From assembly GCA_034432655.1 (NCBI GenBank), contig DAOUBP010000152.1, positions 55,370 through 119,369 on the forward strand: DNA of 64,000 nucleotides, written 5' to 3'. Positions 1 to 8,628 of this stretch are shown here, in pieces (within the stretch, counting starts at the first letter, position 1; every line of letters starts with the position of its first letter). This stretch comes from DAOUBP01 sp034432655 (GTDB lineage Bacteria; Chloroflexota; Anaerolineae; CG2-30-64-16). A program made the position numbers and the translations under genes. The notes beneath the pieces are model-generated. The model saw only the letters and a program-made list of their open reading frames with translations. It searched no databases and had not been told where the DNA came from.

Positions 1-728
1 CGGTGGTCCTGATCGAAAGCCAACGGTCCACCCGTGCGGCGCTGCCGGTATTGAAGTACAGGAGCTACATCCTGCCGTTGATCCGGCCGCGGATCAGCGC
101 GGTGACCTCGGCCGCGGCGGCAGGGGCCGACCCCCGCATCACCGCAACCAGCACCGTGGTTATCGTTGGCGCCGACCTGCGTGGGGAGGTGACCCGTGTC
201 CGCCTGGGTGAAGTTTTCGTGCCGCAGGCCTCTCTGGAGGTTTCCCCGGAGCGCATCACCTTCCCGTTGGCGGGGATCGCCGGCCTGCGTGCGGGCGTGC
301 AAGGGGTGCAAGTGGTGCTCGAAGTCCTGATGGGCGAGCCAGAGCCGGGGATACCGCACCGGGGGGTGGAGTCCAACGCGGCCGCGTTCTTGTTGCATCC
401 GATCATCACCGTGCCGGCGGCCGTCGCGGCCGCCGCGGGCGTCCTGCCGGTAGGTTTCACACCCGCAGTGGGTAAAGCGCAGCGGGTCACGTTGTACCTG
501 CACGAGTTGAACGCGCCAGATGACCGGTCGGCCCGCGCCTACAGCTTTCCGGCCCCGCCCGATAACGGCATTCTCGGCCCGGCGACCGAAACCGCATCCA
601 TTGATTTCCCGTTTGCCGGTGTGGTGCCCGGCGATTATCTGGTCATGGCCCAGGTGGACGGCGCGGAGAGCCTTCTAAGTCTGGACGGCAGCGGCCGTTA
701 TGCCGCGCCGAGGGTGAAGATCACATGA
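1..728 (+). CDS. eCIS DUF4255-family protein, 3' part (5' end outside window)
   Basis: The frame is open from base 1, so the gene begins upstream; the first GTG (base 3) lies inside the family's VLIES-type motif and is not a convincing start. DUF4255 (Pvc16/Afp16-like) proteins are encoded next to the AAA ATPase in contractile injection systems, where Afp16 caps or terminates the sheath-tube. What remains is about 241 residues rich in short beta-strand-like, Ala/Val/Gly segments, resembling the Ig-like region that follows the DUF4255 core. The stop overlaps the ATPase start by 4 nt (ATGA), so the two are translationally coupled. The family call rests mostly on context plus the VLIES motif. 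Confidence 0.6.
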   Translation, partial: VVLIESQRSTRAALPVLKYRSYILPLIRPRISAVTSAAAAGADPRITATSTVVIVGADLRGEVTRVRLGEVFVPQASLEVSPERITFPLAGIAGLRAGVQGVQVVLEVLMGEPEPGIPHRGVESNAAAFLLHPIITVPAAVAAAAGVLPVGFTPAVGKAQRVTLYLHELNAPDDRSARAYSFPAPPDNGILGPATETASIDFPFAGVVPGDYLVMAQVDGAESLLSLDGSGRYAAPRVKIT

Positions 729-2497
729 TGGAACCTCGCTGGCTGGATGCAAATCAGGCGTACCTGGCGGCCGAGATCGGCCGGCTGCGCCGCCTGCTGG
801 CATCGCGCGGCCGTGATGGACCCCCCACCGAGGCCGGGTACGACCCACCACCCTGGCCCGCAACGCTGGTAGACCCGCCCGCGCTGGTGCGCCTGGCCGG
901 GGTCTTCGGCCTGTCCCCTTTCGAGCGCGCTGTGCTGCTCCTCTGCGCAGCGTATGAGCTGGATACGGCCGTGGCCGGGCTGTGCGGCACGCGGCCCACC
1001 TTTGGGATGGCGTTGGGCCTTTTCCCCGACGGTCACTGGAGCGCGCTGGCTCCGGCCGCTCCACTGCGGTACTGGCGCATGGTGGAGGTCGCCGGTGACG
1101 GCGGGTTGACGGGGGCAGGATTGCGCATTGACGAGCGGATTCTCCATCACCTGATCGGGGTGGACTACCTGGACGAGCGTCTCACCGCATTGTTGCGGCC
1201 CGTGCCAGACCCCCTGGCACCTGAAGCGGCCCACGTTGACCTGGCGCAGACGATCCTGGCTCGCTGGCAGGCGGAGGGAGGACATCTGCGGGCCAACCTG
1301 TTCGGCGACGACGGGGCCGGGCAGCGGGCTGTGGCGTCCGCGTTGGCCGAGGCGGTCGGCGCCCGGCCCTACCTGCTGGAGGCCGAGGATGTCCCTGCCA
1401 ATCCCTACGAGCGCGAGACGCTGGTGCGGCTGTGGGAACGGGAGAGCGCGTTGAGCCCGGTGTTGCTGATGGTGAGTTACGCCGATGAGCCGGGCCGGGC
1501 AGCCGTTTCCCTGGTTGAAGCACTGCATGCTCCGGTCCTGGCCCTGGGGCGGGAGCCGTTGCCCATCGCTGATCTCCCCATGTTTCGTTTGCCGGTGAAC
1601 CGGCCGCGCTGGGGCAGCCCGGTCCGCAGCAACGGCAAGGGGAGCCTGGGTGAACAAGGCCGTCATGATCTGCTGGCCGACCGTTCCCTTCTGGGCCTGA
1701 CGCAGCGCATCGAGCCGCTGGCCACCTGGGAAGATTTGGTGCTGCCCCCGGCGCAGATTCTGCTGCTGCGCGAGATCGCCGGGCAGGTGCGACAGCTGGC
1801 CACCGTATATGAGACGTGGGGTTTTGCATCGCGCAGTCAGCGTGGGTTGGGGATCAGCGCACTGTTCGTGGGTGAAAGCGGCACCGGCAAGACGATGGCC
1901 GCTGAAGTGCTGGCCAATGAGCTGAAGCTGCCGCTCTATCGCGTTGACTTGAGCGCCGTGGTCAGCAAGTATATCGGTGAAACGGAGAAGAACCTGCGCC
2001 GTGTGTTCGATGCGGCTGAGGCGGCCGGTGCGATTTTGTTGTTCGACGAGGCGGACGCGCTGTTCGGCAAGCGCAGCGAGGTGAAGGACAGCCACGACCG
2101 TTACGCCAACATCGAGGTCAGCTACCTGTTGCAGCGTATGGAGTCATACGCCGGCCTGGCCATCCTGACCACCAACTTCAAGTCGGCGCTGGACCCTGCC
2201 TTCTTGCGCCGTATCCGGTTCGTGGTCAACTTCCCCTTCCCGGACGCAAGCCAGCGCGCCGAAATCTGGCGGCGCATCTTTCCGCCGCAGACGCCGCTGG
2301 ACGGGGTAGACATCGGCCGGCTGACCCGGCTGAGCGTGGCGGGCGGCAACATCCGCAACATTGCGGTCAACGCGGCCTTCCTGGCGGCCGACGCCGGGGA
2401 GCGCGTGGGGATGGCGCACCTGCTGCGGGCCGCGCGGCGCGAGTACGCCAAGCTGGAGAAGCCGTTCAGCGAAGGGGAGTTTGCTGCCGGGCCATGA
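725..2497 (+). CDS. eCIS AAA+ ATPase (Afp15/Pvc15-like)
   Basis: A 590-residue protein. The C-terminal AAA+ module has Walker A GESGTGKT at residues 383-390 and Walker B ending in DEAD at 441-444, followed by a segment with the sensor/arginine-finger pattern (ILTTNFKSALDPAFLRRIRF). The N-terminal 350 residues are a family-specific region ahead of the ATPase, as in Afp15-type proteins. AAA ATPases of this class are conserved in eCIS loci and are needed for particle assembly in the Photorhabdus and Serratia systems. It overlaps the DUF4255 gene by 4 nt at its start and the next small gene by 4 nt at its end, a tight operon arrangement. Confidence 0.92.
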   Translation: MMEPRWLDANQAYLAAEIGRLRRLLASRGRDGPPTEAGYDPPPWPATLVDPPALVRLAGVFGLSPFERAVLLLCAAYELDTAVAGLCGTRPTFGMALGLFPDGHWSALAPAAPLRYWRMVEVAGDGGLTGAGLRIDERILHHLIGVDYLDERLTALLRPVPDPLAPEAAHVDLAQTILARWQAEGGHLRANLFGDDGAGQRAVASALAEAVGARPYLLEAEDVPANPYERETLVRLWERESALSPVLLMVSYADEPGRAAVSLVEALHAPVLALGREPLPIADLPMFRLPVNRPRWGSPVRSNGKGSLGEQGRHDLLADRSLLGLTQRIEPLATWEDLVLPPAQILLLREIAGQVRQLATVYETWGFASRSQRGLGISALFVGESGTGKTMAAEVLANELKLPLYRVDLSAVVSKYIGETEKNLRRVFDAAEAAGAILLFDEADALFGKRSEVKDSHDRYANIEVSYLLQRMESYAGLAILTTNFKSALDPAFLRRIRFVVNFPFPDASQRAEIWRRIFPPQTPLDGVDIGRLTRLSVAGGNIRNIAVNAAFLAADAGERVGMAHLLRAARREYAKLEKPFSEGEFAAGP

Positions 2498-2775
2498 ACG
2501 TGATCATCGAGATCGAGGAATTGGTGCTGCACGGCTTTCCGGCCGGCGAGCGTTATGCCATCGCTGAGGGACTGGCGGGCGAATTGTCCCAGCTGGTCGC
2601 CGAGCGCCCTGCGCTGCTTGAGGCGCTTCAGGCGGCCGATGGTGTCTCAATGGGGAAGGTCTTGACGGGACAGTTTGTGCTTTCCCGCGGCGCGCAGGGC
2701 GAGGCCATCGGCATGGCCGCCGGCCAGGCGGTGTTGCAGGCGATCGAGGCGGTGTTGGCAAGCGATCGCAGGTAG
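2494..2775 (+). CDS. small conserved-type eCIS protein of unknown function
   Basis: A 93-residue acidic protein starting at ATG 2494 inside the end of the ATPase gene (ATGA overlap). It has no signal peptide and no cysteine; the second half (QGEAIGMAAGQAVLQAIEAV) is predicted to be a small-residue-rich helix. It ends 2 nt before the GTG proposed for the DUF4157 gene. I do not recognise a named family. Small helical proteins are common between the ATPase and DUF4157 genes of eCIS loci, so an assembly or chaperone role is possible but is inference only. Coding potential is supported by the tight overlaps on both sides. Confidence 0.7.
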   Translation: MNVIIEIEELVLHGFPAGERYAIAEGLAGELSQLVAERPALLEALQAADGVSMGKVLTGQFVLSRGAQGEAIGMAAGQAVLQAIEAVLASDRR

Positions 2776-2777
2776 CG

Positions 2778-4982
2778 GTGGGGCTGCGAATCATCACGGA
2801 TGTTGTACTGCAGCGGATGAAAACTAGCGGCAAGGCGGGTTTGGGTATGACCATTGCGCAGCGCACAATCCAGACAGCTCAGCCGAAAACGGCAAGCCCT
2901 CTGCGGGTGTTGCCGCCGGTGGCCGGCCTGGAACCTGGGCGGTCCCTTGACCGCCAGCACCAGGAAACCCCGCCACTTGTCCGGGAGGTGTTGGCGTCGG
3001 GCGGCCGGCCCCTTGATCCGGGGACGCGCACGTGGATGGAGTCGAAGTTCGGCGTGGACTTTGGCCACGTACGCGTTCACGCCGACGGCAGGGCAGCCGC
3101 GTCGGCGCGCGCGCTGAAGGCTCGCGCCTATGCCGTGGGCCCGCACATCGTTTTTGGCCCGGGGCAGTTCTCCCCGGAGTCTTCTCGGGGTCGCTGGCTG
3201 CTGGCCCATGAGTTGGCGCACGTGGCACAAGCCCGGCCCGGGGCCGGCACACCGACAGGCCATGCCCTGGAAGCCGACGCCAGCCGGGCCGCCACCGCGG
3301 TGCTCGGCGGCAGCCGGCCCCGGCTGTCGCAACATCACGATGGGACGCGCATTCACCGTTTCGGAGAGCCGGAGAACGTCCCAGATGTGACTTACATCTC
3401 GACGCAGGGCAAGAAGGGTTTTCTGAAACAGGCGGTTGCGTATCACAGGGCCTGGGGTCTGTCGCCCGTGCGCATCAGCTCGGTAGAAGACCTGGTGAAC
3501 CATCTGGCGCAAGGCACCTCACGCCTGGGCCGGATCCGCATTGTGATGCATGCCGCCGAGATCGGCGTTTACAGCAGCCTCTTCACCGGCGAGCCCAGAC
3601 TATCTTTGGAGGCAGGTCGGCTGGAGGCGTATGCTCAGAGCGACATCGCCGGGCTTACCCACGATATCGGTACCTGGCTGAACATGACGCCGGCCGTTGT
3701 CAATGCCATCCTCACGCACCTGCGCACCGCTCATCCCGGCATGTTGACGCCTTTTGGGTTGGAGACCTCGGGCGTGCCGACCGGCACGCTGGCAACCTTG
3801 TTCCAGCGGGCCACCGAATTGCAGGCGGTGACGCAGGCTCGTACGCCCGCCAACGCGGTGCAGGCCGACCCGATCATCGCCGGCTTGAACACGCTCCTGG
3901 CGGACTTGCGGCAACGCCTGCAAAGCGAGGCCAACATCACATCTGCGCAGGCACAGGCGCTGCAGGATGCCATTCGCGCGGCCCCGCTGACCTTCAGTGG
4001 GATCACGTTCGCTGTTACGCAGTCGCAACAGGTTGCCGCGGCGAGCCGGGCCATCGCTGGCGGATTTCGCGACAAACTCAACCGGGCAAGGCAGCGGTTC
4101 GATCGGGATAGCTGGATTGACATCCGCGGCTGTAACGTGGGGGACAACCCCGACTATCTTCGCGCAGTGTCCCGGTTCTTCGGCCGGCCGGACGCTTTGC
4201 CGCACGTTTCAGGCCCGGATTGGTATCAGGTCTTTCCGACCCTCGGCGCCGAGACTCTGGCAAACGACGCAGCCATTGATGCCCTGGCCGGGGATCCGCA
4301 TGTGCAGACCGCCCTGAATCGCTGGTCGGCCATCACCGGCGCGCGCACTCAGCTGGCGTCTCTGCGTTCGTTCTATCAGTCGGAGATCATCAGCCGCCAG
4401 GCGGCCGCCGAGGCCGCTGCACCGGTGGCCCCGACACTGGGTGTCGGTTTGCTTCTTCAGAGACCGGTTTGGCCGGCGTGGTTGCCGCCGTTGTCCGGCG
4501 GTCTGCCAACCCCGACGGCCGACCAGGTTGCGCTTGATCTGCTGCAATTGCCGACGCGCCTGGAACTGGCCGAACCTGCGCTTCTCCAGCGGCCGCGTGC
4601 GCTTTCGCTGGGCATGCCGCGCTGGGACCCGATGGTGCAGCTGGCACAAAGTGCGTTGGACCGGCTGAACGCCCCTAACGCCGAGCTGCGTTACTACTTT
4701 CACGCGGGGTTGGTGTTGCCTGTCTATCGGGGGCCGAGCCAGCAGGACTTCCGACTTTACATGTTGCATTCTCTGCGGGAGCAGGCGATGGACAACTGGT
4801 TGGATAGCCAGTGGTCCACGGCGGCACCAGGGCTGGCAGCTCTGAAAGCACGTGCATGGAACTTCGGTGATGCCCGCCGTGTTACAGGGCTGGTGGAGAC
4901 TCATGACGAAGACGCCCCGCCTGGGGCGGAGATGGTCTTCCCGCCCGATCCGCGCTACTGGCAGCACATCCGGCAGATCTGA
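2778..4982 (+). CDS. DUF4157 eCIS-associated protein with caspase-like C-terminal region (putative effector)
   Basis: A 734-residue protein. Residues about 75-165 form a DUF4157 domain (KFGVDFGHVRVH ... HELAH at 144-148), a metalloprotease-like motif that marks proteins associated with eCIS and other contractile systems. The rest is not a standard baseplate protein: a His in RIRIVMHAAEIG (H258) and a Cys in DIRGCNVG (C452) recall the His/GCNV layout of DUF4347 and related clan-CD-like folds, so a protease-type toxin is possible (inference). Starts: GTG 2778 gives the longest form; ATG 2817 or ATG 2847 are alternatives, none with a clear ribosome site. It lies between the ATPase block and the tube/baseplate genes and could be a cargo or a structural/maturation protein. 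Confidence 0.8.
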   Translation: MGLRIITDVVLQRMKTSGKAGLGMTIAQRTIQTAQPKTASPLRVLPPVAGLEPGRSLDRQHQETPPLVREVLASGGRPLDPGTRTWMESKFGVDFGHVRVHADGRAAASARALKARAYAVGPHIVFGPGQFSPESSRGRWLLAHELAHVAQARPGAGTPTGHALEADASRAATAVLGGSRPRLSQHHDGTRIHRFGEPENVPDVTYISTQGKKGFLKQAVAYHRAWGLSPVRISSVEDLVNHLAQGTSRLGRIRIVMHAAEIGVYSSLFTGEPRLSLEAGRLEAYAQSDIAGLTHDIGTWLNMTPAVVNAILTHLRTAHPGMLTPFGLETSGVPTGTLATLFQRATELQAVTQARTPANAVQADPIIAGLNTLLADLRQRLQSEANITSAQAQALQDAIRAAPLTFSGITFAVTQSQQVAAASRAIAGGFRDKLNRARQRFDRDSWIDIRGCNVGDNPDYLRAVSRFFGRPDALPHVSGPDWYQVFPTLGAETLANDAAIDALAGDPHVQTALNRWSAITGARTQLASLRSFYQSEIISRQAAAEAAAPVAPTLGVGLLLQRPVWPAWLPPLSGGLPTPTADQVALDLLQLPTRLELAEPALLQRPRALSLGMPRWDPMVQLAQSALDRLNAPNAELRYYFHAGLVLPVYRGPSQQDFRLYMLHSLREQAMDNWLDSQWSTAAPGLAALKARAWNFGDARRVTGLVETHDEDAPPGAEMVFPPDPRYWQHIRQI

Positions 4983-4994
4983 GGAAGACTCGCC

Positions 4995-5645
4995 ATGACC
5001 ACCTTTCCCAATTCTCCCCGCCTGCTCAAGGGCGGGATTGTCGTGATTGACCCGGCGTCCGGCGCGGTGCGGCGGGTGATCGCGCTGCAGTACAACCCAG
5101 ACACGCTGACGCGTTCGCTCCAGCCCAAGGCGGCCGGTGAGAGCGCTGACCGCTCCGAGGCGTTGCGCTTGAAAGGCCCGCCGGTCGAGACGATCCGTTT
5201 GGAGGCTGAGATTGACGCTACCGATTTGCTGGCCCGGGGCGATGCACAGGCGGCCGAGGTCGGGATCCACCCGCAGCTGGCTGCGTTGGAGGCCCTGGTC
5301 TATCCCACCACCGCACAGCTGGCTGCAGCCCAGGCCAGGGCGCAAAGCGGGACCCTGGAGATCGCGCCCTTGATCGCAGACCTGACCCTTTTCGTCTGGA
5401 GCAAGAACCGCGTGGTGCCCGTCCGTATCACCGAGTTCAGCGTCACCGAAGAGGCCTTCGATCCGGCGCTCAACCCGATCCGAGCTAAGGTCACCCTGGG
5501 GATGCGTGTGCTCAGCGTGGATGATCTGGGCTTTGTCGGCAAGGGCGGCAGCCTCTACCTGGCCTATCAGCGCCAGAAAGAGGCGTTGGCAGCCCGGAAC
5601 AGCGGCGTGGCCCTGGGTGCATTGGGGCTGGGAGGCCTGCCATGA
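4995..5645 (+). CDS. eCIS tube-type protein (CIS_tube / Afp7-like)
   Basis: A 216-residue protein with the N-terminal pattern of contractile-injection-system tube/LysM-adaptor proteins: a glycine-led strand (KGGIVVIDP), then ALQYNPDTLTRSL, the signature I associate with the CIS tube N-terminal domain (Afp7/Pvc7, phage gp53-like). In Afp-type particles this protein joins the inner tube to the hub. It starts 12 nt after the DUF4157 stop with a GAGGAAG ribosome site and overlaps the following LysM-like gene by 4 nt. No membrane segment or signal peptide. The family is assigned by motif, the precise position in the particle by analogy. Confidence 0.82.
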   Translation: MTTFPNSPRLLKGGIVVIDPASGAVRRVIALQYNPDTLTRSLQPKAAGESADRSEALRLKGPPVETIRLEAEIDATDLLARGDAQAAEVGIHPQLAALEALVYPTTAQLAAAQARAQSGTLEIAPLIADLTLFVWSKNRVVPVRITEFSVTEEAFDPALNPIRAKVTLGMRVLSVDDLGFVGKGGSLYLAYQRQKEALAARNSGVALGALGLGGLP

Positions 5646-6019
5646 ACAGCATCACCGACCCACATGCGGCGCTGCAGGCGTTGTTGAGTGGCGCCACGGG
5701 CAGCGTCCAGCACTTCCCGCCGACCAGCCGGTATCACGGCGTGGCAACTGCGGCCCTGACCCGGGCCGATGGGACGGCGGTGGTCTATTTGCGCCGGCGA
5801 TTCATCCCGCCGCCGGAAGCGCACGCGTTGTTGCAGGAATACGTTGTGGGGCAGGGTGACCGCCTGGACAATCTGGCCGGCCGCGTGCTGGGGGACCCGG
5901 AGCAATTCTGGCGCATCTGTGACGCCAACGCAGTACTGGCGCCGGAGGAGCTGGAGGTGGAGGGGCGTACCGTGCGTATCACCCTGCCGGCCGGGGTGCC
6001 AGGGGCGGCCGCCGCCTAA
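5642..6019 (+). CDS. eCIS baseplate LysM-like protein (gpX/gp53-type)
   Basis: A 125-residue protein. After an N-terminal strand region (YLRRRFIPP) it has a LysM-like core: EYVVGQGDRLDNLAGRVLGD followed by FWRICDANAVL. Short LysM-domain proteins (P2 gpX, T4 gp53-like) sit between the tube-adaptor and hub genes in contractile systems and help fasten the hub to the baseplate. It is coupled to the preceding gene by ATGA overlap and followed by a 30-nt gap before the gpD gene. Length and position match the family. Confidence 0.82.
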   Translation: MNSITDPHAALQALLSGATGSVQHFPPTSRYHGVATAALTRADGTAVVYLRRRFIPPPEAHALLQEYVVGQGDRLDNLAGRVLGDPEQFWRICDANAVLAPEELEVEGRTVRITLPAGVPGAAAA

Positions 6020-6049
6020 GCGCAGAGGCTCCGCTATCAGGAATCAGAC

Positions 6050-7180
6050 ATGCTTGACGGCATCAACCTCACCCTCATGATCGGTCCGGCTGTGCCCGTC
6101 CCGGTGGCGCAGGCGGTGTTGGACGCGCTGACAGAGGTGCAGATCGTTACTACGTCCGGCGAGAGCACCAGCGGCTTCGAGCTGGGCTTTAGCCTGGGCA
6201 AGCGCTCACCGTTGCAGACGTTGTTTCTGCTTTCCGGCGGCGCGTCTATCCCGCTGGTGCGCGTGATCATTGCCGTGACGATCAACGGTGCCCCCGAGGT
6301 GCTGATGGACGGCGTGATGACACAACATGAGGTCGGCCCAGGGGACGACCCGGATCACTTCACCCTGCGGGTTAAGGGCAAGGATCTGACCGCGGTGATG
6401 GACTATGTGGATTTCAGCGGTATCCCTTATCCCGCCATGCCGGAGTTTGCCCGGGTGGCGTTGATCCTGGCCAAGTATGCTGTTTTCGGCATCGTGCCGC
6501 TGGTAGTACCGCCGGTGCTGCTGGATGTGCCAATCCCGACCGAGCGCATCCCCGCGCACCGGGGCAAGGACCTGTCTTACATCAAGCAACTGGCCGAGGA
6601 AGTGGGCTACAGCTTCTACCTCAATTTCGGCCCGGTGCCCGGGATGAGCGTGGCCTATTGGGGGCCGGAGGTCCGGGTGGGCGTGCCGCAGCCGGCTCTG
6701 AATTACAACATGGATGGGCAGACTAACGTCGAGTCCCTGAGTTTCACCTTCAACAACGAGGGCGCTACATTGCCCGTGGTAAACGTCCACAATCCGTTGA
6801 CCAAGGCCCCGTTGCCGATCCCCATCCCAGACGTGTCGCTGCTCAACCCGCCGCTGGGGCTGGTGCCGCCCATCCCGAAGAACGTGGAGCCGCTCCGTGA
6901 CACGGGGCACCTGTCCCCCCTGCGGGCCGCGGTCTTCGGGTTGACGCGTGCGGCGCGCGCTGCGGATGCGGTGACCGGCGAAGGCACGCTGGATGTGTTG
7001 CGCTATGGCCGGGTGCTAAAGGCGCGGCAGCTGGTCGGCGTGCGCGGGGCGGGAGAGGCGTTCGACGGGCTGTACTACGTCAAGAGCGTGACGCATGTCA
7101 TCAAGCGCGGGGAGTACAAGCAACGCTTTACGCTGGTGCGCAACGGCTTGCTCTCAACAGTGCCCGTTGTGCCGGTATGA
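6050..7180 (+). CDS. eCIS hub protein, phage late control gene D family
   Basis: A 376-residue protein of the gpD/VgrG N-terminal type, which forms the trimeric hub joining tube and spike. Visible features: an N-terminal strand region with GFELGFSLGKRSPLQ, a DGVMTQHEVGPGDDP segment typical of the hub barrel (compare VgrG), and a later SYIKQLAEEVGYSFYL segment typical of phage gpD proteins. Length is normal for the family. The stop overlaps the first possible start of the spike gene (ATGA at 7177), consistent with coupled hub-spike synthesis. No signal peptide. Confidence 0.88.
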   Translation: MLDGINLTLMIGPAVPVPVAQAVLDALTEVQIVTTSGESTSGFELGFSLGKRSPLQTLFLLSGGASIPLVRVIIAVTINGAPEVLMDGVMTQHEVGPGDDPDHFTLRVKGKDLTAVMDYVDFSGIPYPAMPEFARVALILAKYAVFGIVPLVVPPVLLDVPIPTERIPAHRGKDLSYIKQLAEEVGYSFYLNFGPVPGMSVAYWGPEVRVGVPQPALNYNMDGQTNVESLSFTFNNEGATLPVVNVHNPLTKAPLPIPIPDVSLLNPPLGLVPPIPKNVEPLRDTGHLSPLRAAVFGLTRAARAADAVTGEGTLDVLRYGRVLKARQLVGVRGAGEAFDGLYYVKSVTHVIKRGEYKQRFTLVRNGLLSTVPVVPV

Positions 7181-7203
7181 TCGAGGAGCGGAGGCGATAC
7201 CTT

Positions 7204-7731
7204 ATGACCGAAGCGTCGCCCAGGTTCTACGGCAAATATCGCGGGACGGTGGTAAACAACATTGACCCGCTGCAGATCGGCCGCATTCAAGTCAGCGTGC
7301 CGGCGGTGAACCTGATCCCGGGCACGTGGGCCATGCCGTGCGTCCCCCTCGCCGGCCGGCAGGAGGGCACCTTCATGGTGCCGCAGATCGGCGCAGGCGT
7401 GTGGGTCGAGTTCGAGGCGGGCGACCCTGATTACCCGATCTGGGTGGGCGGTTTCTGGGGCTCGGCGGCCGAGGTGCCTGCCCTGGCGCTGGTGCCACCC
7501 CCCATGCCGCCCGGGCAGAACATCGCCTTGCAGACCACGGGCCAACACCTGCTGTTGTTGAGCGATGCCGCGCCCACCCCGGCCAGCGGTGGGATCATCC
7601 TGAAAAGCATGGGGGGCGCGATGATCGTGGTAAACGACAGCGGCATCTACATCCAGAACGGCCAGGGCGCGTCGATCACACTGGTCGGCCCGACCGTGAC
7701 AGTGAACATGGGCGCGCTGGTGGTCGTTTGA
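7204..7731 (+). CDS. eCIS baseplate spike protein gpV (phage baseplate assembly protein V)
   Basis: About 175 residues from ATG 7204, chosen because GGAGG lies 9 nt upstream; the alternative ATG 7177 overlaps the gpD stop. The N-terminal OB-fold shows YRGTVVNNIDPLQIGRIQV, then PQIGAGVWVEFEAGDPDYPI and VGGFWG, the classic gpV/VgrG core motifs. The C-terminal part (GGIILKSMGGAMIVVNDSG, then IYIQNGQGASITLVG) is a run of short repeats expected to build the triangular beta-helical needle. It works with the gpD hub and the PAAR tip encoded next. Confidence 0.92.
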   Translation: MTEASPRFYGKYRGTVVNNIDPLQIGRIQVSVPAVNLIPGTWAMPCVPLAGRQEGTFMVPQIGAGVWVEFEAGDPDYPIWVGGFWGSAAEVPALALVPPPMPPGQNIALQTTGQHLLLLSDAAPTPASGGIILKSMGGAMIVVNDSGIYIQNGQGASITLVGPTVTVNMGALVVV

Positions 7732-7852
7732 CGGCGTGCGACAACGGAGCACCCTGAGCGGGGCCGGGTGGCGCCTCCGGCACGGGGGCCTTCGATTTCG
7801 CTCAGGAGATGCGTAGCGGTCCAGCAGATGGCGAGTTGCGGAGGAGAGAAGT
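7732..7852. repeat. non-coding gap with a decayed inverted repeat
   Basis: The 120-base space between gpV and PAAR genes is unusually long for this operon. It holds an 8-bp inverted pair, CCTGAGCG (7753-7760) and CGCTCAGG (7799-7806), flanking GC-rich sequence; the right part reads GGCCTTCGATTTCGCTCAGG, a form of dispersed repeat seen in many bacterial genomes. No gene is visible. The PAAR ribosome site GGAGGAG lies at the right edge. Confidence 0.45.
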
Positions 7853-8173
7853 ATGCCCGGGCCATTGCTGCATGTCGGTGCAACAGTGATGTGCGCGCAT
7901 GCGGGCCAGGCGCAGCCAACCGTGCCCAACGCGCGCGTGTTGGTGAACGGCATGCCCACGGTGACGATGGCCGCGCCATATGTTGTCGCCGGCTGTCCGT
8001 TCAACGTGGGCGGTGGGCCGAGCCCCTGCCTCACGGCGCAATGGATCACCGCCGCAACCCGCATCACCTCCAACGGCCAGCCGTTGTTATTGATGGACAG
8101 CCAGGCGCTTTGTGCGCCCAACGGCACGCCGTTGTTGATCGTCGCCGCGCAGACGCGCGTGACAGGGATATGA
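7853..8173 (+). CDS. eCIS PAAR-type spike tip protein
   Basis: A 106-residue protein starting at ATG 7853 with GGAGGAG about 8 nt upstream. It matches PAAR-like (DUF4280-related) tip proteins: short glycine-rich strands, a conserved CAHAGQAQP segment near the N-terminus, then VLVNGMPTVTM and a late SQALCAPNG. Such proteins form the sharp cone on the gpV trimer and coordinate a metal through His/Cys residues; here H23, C20, C56, C66 and C95 are candidates. The gp25 gene follows after 3 nt. Confidence 0.85.
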   Translation: MPGPLLHVGATVMCAHAGQAQPTVPNARVLVNGMPTVTMAAPYVVAGCPFNVGGGPSPCLTAQWITAATRITSNGQPLLLMDSQALCAPNGTPLLIVAAQTRVTGI

Positions 8174-8176
8174 ACC

Positions 8177-8527
8177 ATGCATCTCGCTTATCCGTATCAC
8201 ATTGACGGCCGCGGCCGGACAGCTCAGGCCGATCCCGACTCGCACATCCGGGACATGATCGAGCAGGTCCTGTTTACGACACCGGGCGAGCGGGTCAACC
8301 GGCCCGATTTCGGTTGCGGCCTGCTGAGCCTGGTCTTTGCGCCCAACAGCGCCGAGCTGGCGGCCGCAACTCAGTTCATCGTCCAGGGCAGCCTGCAACA
8401 GTGGCTTGGTGACCTGATCGCGGTGGAAGGGGTGTCGGTAGAGGCGGCCGACGGCCGGCTATGGGTAGCCGTAAGCTACATTGTCCGGCGGACCGGCGCG
8501 CGCCAGGTGGCGCAGTTTCATCGCTGA
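8177..8527 (+). CDS. eCIS baseplate wedge protein, GPW/gp25 family
   Basis: A 116-residue protein with the gp25 signature: an N-terminal DSHIRDMIEQVLFTTPGER followed by NRPDFGCGL, the EPR-type core loop, and a C-terminal strand pair (VAVSYIVRRTGARQVAQF). gp25-family proteins are the most conserved baseplate element of contractile machines and start sheath assembly. It lies 3 nt after the PAAR gene. A 101-base spacer with a hairpin separates it from the first baseplate-J gene. Confidence 0.92.
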   Translation: MHLAYPYHIDGRGRTAQADPDSHIRDMIEQVLFTTPGERVNRPDFGCGLLSLVFAPNSAELAAATQFIVQGSLQQWLGDLIAVEGVSVEAADGRLWVAVSYIVRRTGARQVAQFHR

Positions 8528-8536
8528 ACGTGTTGT

Positions 8537-8612
8537 TTTGGATTGCGGCGGTATCGCCGCCGCTTTGAGGTCGTGGCGATGGCAAAGCGGCGCTACAGCG
8601 CCGCAATCCAAA
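8537..8612. repeat. long hairpin of the GCGGCG / CCGCAATCC repeat family
   Basis: Perfect 14-bp arms TTTGGATTGCGGCG (8537-8550) and CGCCGCAATCCAAA (8599-8612) enclose a second pair, CGCCGCTTTG and CAAAGCGGCG, giving one nearly continuous stem. The only long gap in the baseplate part of the operon is filled by it. Related sequences occur at 31975-32092 and, decayed, near 37655-37715, so it is a dispersed repeat rather than an operon-specific site. It might still pause or process the eCIS transcript. Confidence 0.75.
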
Positions 8613-8628
8613 TCTCAGGAGTATCCCG

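Noticed and set aside
698..2095. A 465-codon open frame antisense to the AAA ATPase
   Set aside because: No motif, and the plus-strand frame carries Walker A and B.
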